This document shows positions 41,401 through 43,339 of a DNA stretch of 43,339 nucleotides, piece by piece (position 1 is the stretch's first letter; each line of letters opens with the position of its first letter). The notes under the pieces are model-generated. The model did no database searches, was not told where the DNA came from, and saw only the letters and a list, made by a program, of their open reading frames with translations. The stretch is from JAWXUK01 sp044432725 (GTDB lineage Bacteria > Bacillota > Clostridia > Oscillospirales > Oscillospiraceae): NCBI GenBank assembly GCA_044432725.1, contig JAWXUL010000023.1, positions 1-43,339 of the forward strand, in the 5' to 3' direction. The position numbers and the translations under genes are program-made.

Positions 41401-43339
41401 TGGGAGATGTTGCCTATACTGGCTCTGCCATCACCCCTGAACCAGTGGTGACATTTGGGGGCAACCCCCTTGTGAAAGGGACTGATTATACTGTTGCGTA
41501 TGACAATAACAGCAATGTCAGTACATCAGAATTAAAAGCATCGATCATCCTCACTGGGATGGGGAATTATACTGGTAATATCACTGTTTATTTTACCATC
41601 AGTCCCATTGACCTGACTCATGCTGTGATTGCTGAGATTCCAGAGCAAATTTACACTGGCTCTGCCATTACCCCTGTCCCAGTGGTGACAGTAGGGGGCA
41701 AAACCCTTGTGAAAGATAGGGATTACACTGTAACTTATGCCAACAACATCAATCTCACCACATCTGTATCCCAAGCCACCCTCACCATCACAGGGATGGG
41801 GAATTATGAAAACTCTGCCACGGCTTCTTTCGCCATTCTCCCCATTGACCTGACTGATGCTGTGATTGCTGAGATTCCAGAGCAAATTTACACTGGCTCT
41901 GCCATTACCCCTGTACCAGTGGTGACAGTGGGGGGCAAAACCCTTGTGAAAGATAGGGATTACACTGTAACTTATGCCAACAACATCAATCTCACCACAT
42001 CTGCATCCCAAGCCACCCTCACCATCACAGGGATGGGGAATTATGAAAACTCTGCTACGGCTTCTTTCGCCATTCTCCCCATTGACCTATCTCTAGGAAC
42101 CATTGCTGATATTCCAGACCAAGTTTATTCTGGCTCTGCCATTACCCCTGTGCCAGAGGTTACTTTGGGGGATACCCTTCTACTCAGAGGGAAAGACTAT
42201 ACTGTGTCCTATTCCAGTAACACATTTGTGACAGTAGGACAGCCCACAGTCACAGTAACAGGGACTGGTCATTATACTGGAGAACTCTCTGCAAACTTCC
42301 AAATTCTTCCTTACCCAGTGACTGTCACGCCAGTCATAGAGCAATCCCACACCTTAGGTGACGCAGTGACCATTACTTACACAGCAAGTGTTGGGGCATT
42401 GGGACAAACAGCTGCTTTCACTGGGAATTTGGCTTTGACTGATTCCAGTGGTGCTGAAGTGTCCGCTGAGGAGTATATGGTTGGGGATTATACCATTTCC
42501 CTTGGCAGTCTTGCTTTGACAGATGGAAAAACGGAAGAGGAAAGCACCTATTTCTTTGCCAGTAATCACAGTCTTGTTTTTCAGGATGGGGTCAGTTATA
42601 CGATCAATGCAAAACCAATTGAATCTGAAACCATGGAAATCACTGCTTCTTTGGTTTATTCTGGGAAATCCATCTCTGAAGGGGATATCAAGATTTATAA
42701 TCAAGATAACAAGGAGCTTCAGCTGAATGTGGATTACAAAATTGATATCCTAAGCACTGACGTCAATGCTGGGGAATATGCTGCTGTGGTTGTTGGTTTG
42801 GGCAATTATTACGGCACAAGCACAGTGCTACGTTACGAAATCAAGGAACGCTCGTTGATCATCACCCCAGAGACAAATCAAACAGTCACAGCGGGGGAAG
42901 AGATTGAAATTCTCTTTGCTTTTTCCAATGAAGTGGACGGGGAAGAGCCAGAATTTACAGGTTCCCTTGGTTTAGAGTGGATTGCTGACAATGGCACCAG
43001 TACCCTCTCCATTGTCCAAGACTATTCTTCTGCCAGTCGCCTCTCACAGTTTACCTCCTCTTTTAGAACCATGACCCTCAGTAGCACAGAGGAATCCGCC
43101 GAGGAAGATATCATGCTTCTGGAGAGTGGGACTCAGGCATCAGGGATTTATCAAATCACAGAAGGTACCCTTGCTCTCGTGGATAATGGTGATTTTGATT
43201 CTGACAACTATCAAATTGACTTGACTGGGCTTGTGACTTATGAAATCAAAGAGCCTGAACCAGAGCCTGAACCAGAGCCTGAACCAGAGCCAGAACCTGA
43301 ACCTGAACCAGAGCCTGAACCAGAGCCTGAGCCTGAACC
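38490..43339 (+). CDS. Giant secreted protein with 11 MBG/YDG-like repeats (3' end outside window)
   Basis: An open frame of at least 1616 codons that continues past the right edge, starting at an ATG at 38490 behind AGGGAGG. Residues about 1-25 are a signal peptide (M-R-R-V-S-N then a hydrophobic core). Residues about 35-105 are very acidic (Glu, Asp, Ser) and look disordered. Residues about 105-420 are Ser/Thr-rich beta-type sequence. Eleven repeats of about 75-80 residues follow (about 427-1273), each built on Y-T-G-S-A-I-T-P, then D-Y-T-V-S-Y-x-N-N, then T-I-T-G-x-G-N-Y, similar to MBG/YDG-type surface-protein repeats. Residues about 1274-1584 are less regular, and the visible end is a (Glu-Pro)n tract, typical of a wall-spanning linker. 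An anchor domain (SLH or sortase signal) would be expected beyond the window. Function inferred as a surface adhesin or envelope fibre. Confidence 0.88.
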   Translation, partial: MRRVSNLTLIALAFTLVLSLFHFNPEIQTFIRGFTDEETEESYLQGNTGEEIPDASSQEEQGGEASSEEEDFSEDVDTSQEEDSSEDVDSNEEETYDEEPSDSESITTYQGTSTIALTTETGIGRLFICKTTSGEGLEKGDSSDPQDFYTDSSTVYLSTSEDVTIYNDISSTSSTYIDFAVGNASSFQDTLNITLHHLTSQINTQNALDFSTNAIIQGNYTADKTGVTTTKDITFTGTDTEIMIRGTEGISSQGTLSITNGAVVNLLTSSGDASLAANQIVVNNAVLFVDSKNVDLSALKGKISVTGSSVVFIGGDSDEIDTLFSRIDSSAQVFSSKYYGDTSSAFMIYYDKEIWQHFQGSDPLKYVPKGSFTISTSGLSANGSFTVDIYDKDGKNVGTANTSDGAIFTPDSNLLPDATPSPTDMEDTTITLSDTDFTYTGAEIKPTVTVEMDGKALNQGTDYTLSYSDNTNTGTASVTISGKGDDYTGSVRKTYTISKKTLTTDMLSNLPSSQTYTGEAITPDITVSYNNLTLTKDKDYALAYTNNQNVTNPSGDTATITITGSGNYTGSLDVTFSITPLTLTADMIQSLGDEEYTGSAITPTPVLIHNGITLPSDGYDVSYLDNTNVGTATVTINGKGNYSGTATASFEITAVALTHAVFSPISDQVYTGSAITPDMTVKLGSKTLSKGWDYTVSYDDNMNIGTVTVTINGKGNYSGTASTTFKIITDKISISSAVVTVQGSSMYTMNKVEPEVTVELAGLPLTKGSDFTLSYDNNVNAGTEAKVIVTGTGKYVDSVTETFTIVAKPIATTTISCEKEFIYTGQAITPEITVMHSSTTLTKDKDYTVAYQDNVEIGIATVTVTGIGNYSNKDTVTFEILTAEVSISTADVTVQGSHTYTGSAITPLVTVSIGDIPLTEGKDYSLSYDKNINASNTATVIVTGEGKYIDFVTKTFTISAKDLSTDMVSPVGDVAYTGSAITPEPVVTFGGNPLVKGTDYTVAYDNNSNVSTSELKASIILTGMGNYTGNITVYFTISPIDLTHAVIAEIPEQIYTGSAITPVPVVTVGGKTLVKDRDYTVTYANNINLTTSVSQATLTITGMGNYENSATASFAILPIDLTDAVIAEIPEQIYTGSAITPVPVVTVGGKTLVKDRDYTVTYANNINLTTSASQATLTITGMGNYENSATASFAILPIDLSLGTIADIPDQVYSGSAITPVPEVTLGDTLLLRGKDYTVSYSSNTFVTVGQPTVTVTGTGHYTGELSANFQILPYPVTVTPVIEQSHTLGDAVTITYTASVGALGQTAAFTGNLALTDSSGAEVSAEEYMVGDYTISLGSLALTDGKTEEESTYFFASNHSLVFQDGVSYTINAKPIESETMEITASLVYSGKSISEGDIKIYNQDNKELQLNVDYKIDILSTDVNAGEYAAVVVGLGNYYGTSTVLRYEIKERSLIITPETNQTVTAGEEIEILFAFSNEVDGEEPEFTGSLGLEWIADNGTSTLSIVQDYSSASRLSQFTSSFRTMTLSSTEESAEEDIMLLESGTQASGIYQITEGTLALVDNGDFDSDNYQIDLTGLVTYEIKEPEPEPEPEPEPEPEPEPEPEPEPEPEPE
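41606..42079 (+). repeat. Two near-identical 237-bp tandem repeats
   Basis: Units 41606-41842 and 41843-42079 each encode 79 residues and differ at only about five bases. The other nine repeats of the protein have diverged much more. This points to a recent duplication and possible copy-number variation. Confidence 0.95.
43252..43339 (+). repeat. (Glu-Pro)n coding 6-bp repeat tract at the window edge
   Basis: GAGCCT/GAACCA units repeat without interruption to the end of the window and encode alternating Glu and Pro, a rigid extended linker. The total length is unknown because the window ends inside the tract. Confidence 0.95.

Noticed and set aside
41606..42079. CRISPR-like array
   Set aside because: The repeats are 237 bp, in frame and adjacent without spacers; they encode protein domains.

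Overview
The window (about 43.3 kb, roughly 43-45% GC by eye) looks like chromosome of a low-GC Gram-positive anaerobe, most likely a member of the Clostridia (Lachnospirales-like). The reasons are AAAGGAGG-type ribosome sites, TTGACA/TATAAT promoters with 17-nt spacers, compact GC-hairpin/poly-T terminators, three S-layer homology (SLH) domains in one giant protein, separate PTS EIIA and EIICB proteins, and a very long single-chain PurL. The exact genus cannot be read from the sequence. I see no rRNA, tRNA, CRISPR array, insertion sequence or phage genes.

Layout. 1-5.2 kb: an AEC-family transporter (minus) divergent from serS, then prfB (no programmed frameshift) with a co-transcribed PAS/GAF/degenerate-GGDEF protein. 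5.2-10.1 kb: a 1580-residue SLH protein (minus) with a structured 5' leader. 10.2-12.9 kb: an LTA-synthase-like membrane phosphotransferase translationally coupled to purine nucleoside phosphorylase (minus). 13.3-14.9 kb: an unrecognised 399-residue protein (plus) and a small stand-alone PAS-like protein (minus). 15.2-24.1 kb: a self-contained sugar-alcohol PTS locus. A PfkB-family 1-phosphofructokinase and a PRD-type activator lie on the minus strand. Facing them on the plus strand are EIIA, a mannitol-type EIIC with two tandem EIIB domains, a sorbose-1-phosphate-reductase-like dehydrogenase, an HPr lacking Ser46, and Enzyme I. 24.3-27.3 kb: an acyl-ACP thioesterase, a stand-alone TraG/VirD4-like ATPase and an SGNH hydrolase with Cys in place of the catalytic Ser. 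27.4-38.2 kb: an eight-gene purine operon, purL-E-C-F-M-N-H-D (minus). 38.5 kb to the end: a giant secreted repeat protein, open at the right edge in a (Glu-Pro)n tract.

How it fits together. The PTS locus encodes a whole phosphorelay (EI, HPr, EIIA, two EIIB, EIIC), a dehydrogenase and a 1-phosphofructokinase-like kinase, but no MtlD. My reading is a hexitol route in which the imported hexitol phosphate is oxidised at the carbon next to the phosphate, giving a ketose 1-phosphate (fructose 1-phosphate if the sugar is mannitol), and is then phosphorylated to the bisphosphate. Loss of HPr Ser46 would free this relay from HPr kinase control. This locus is the best candidate for an undescribed system in the window. 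The purine operon makes IMP de novo, and the nearby nucleoside phosphorylase adds salvage. The two giant repeat proteins and the LTA-synthase-like protein concern the cell envelope.
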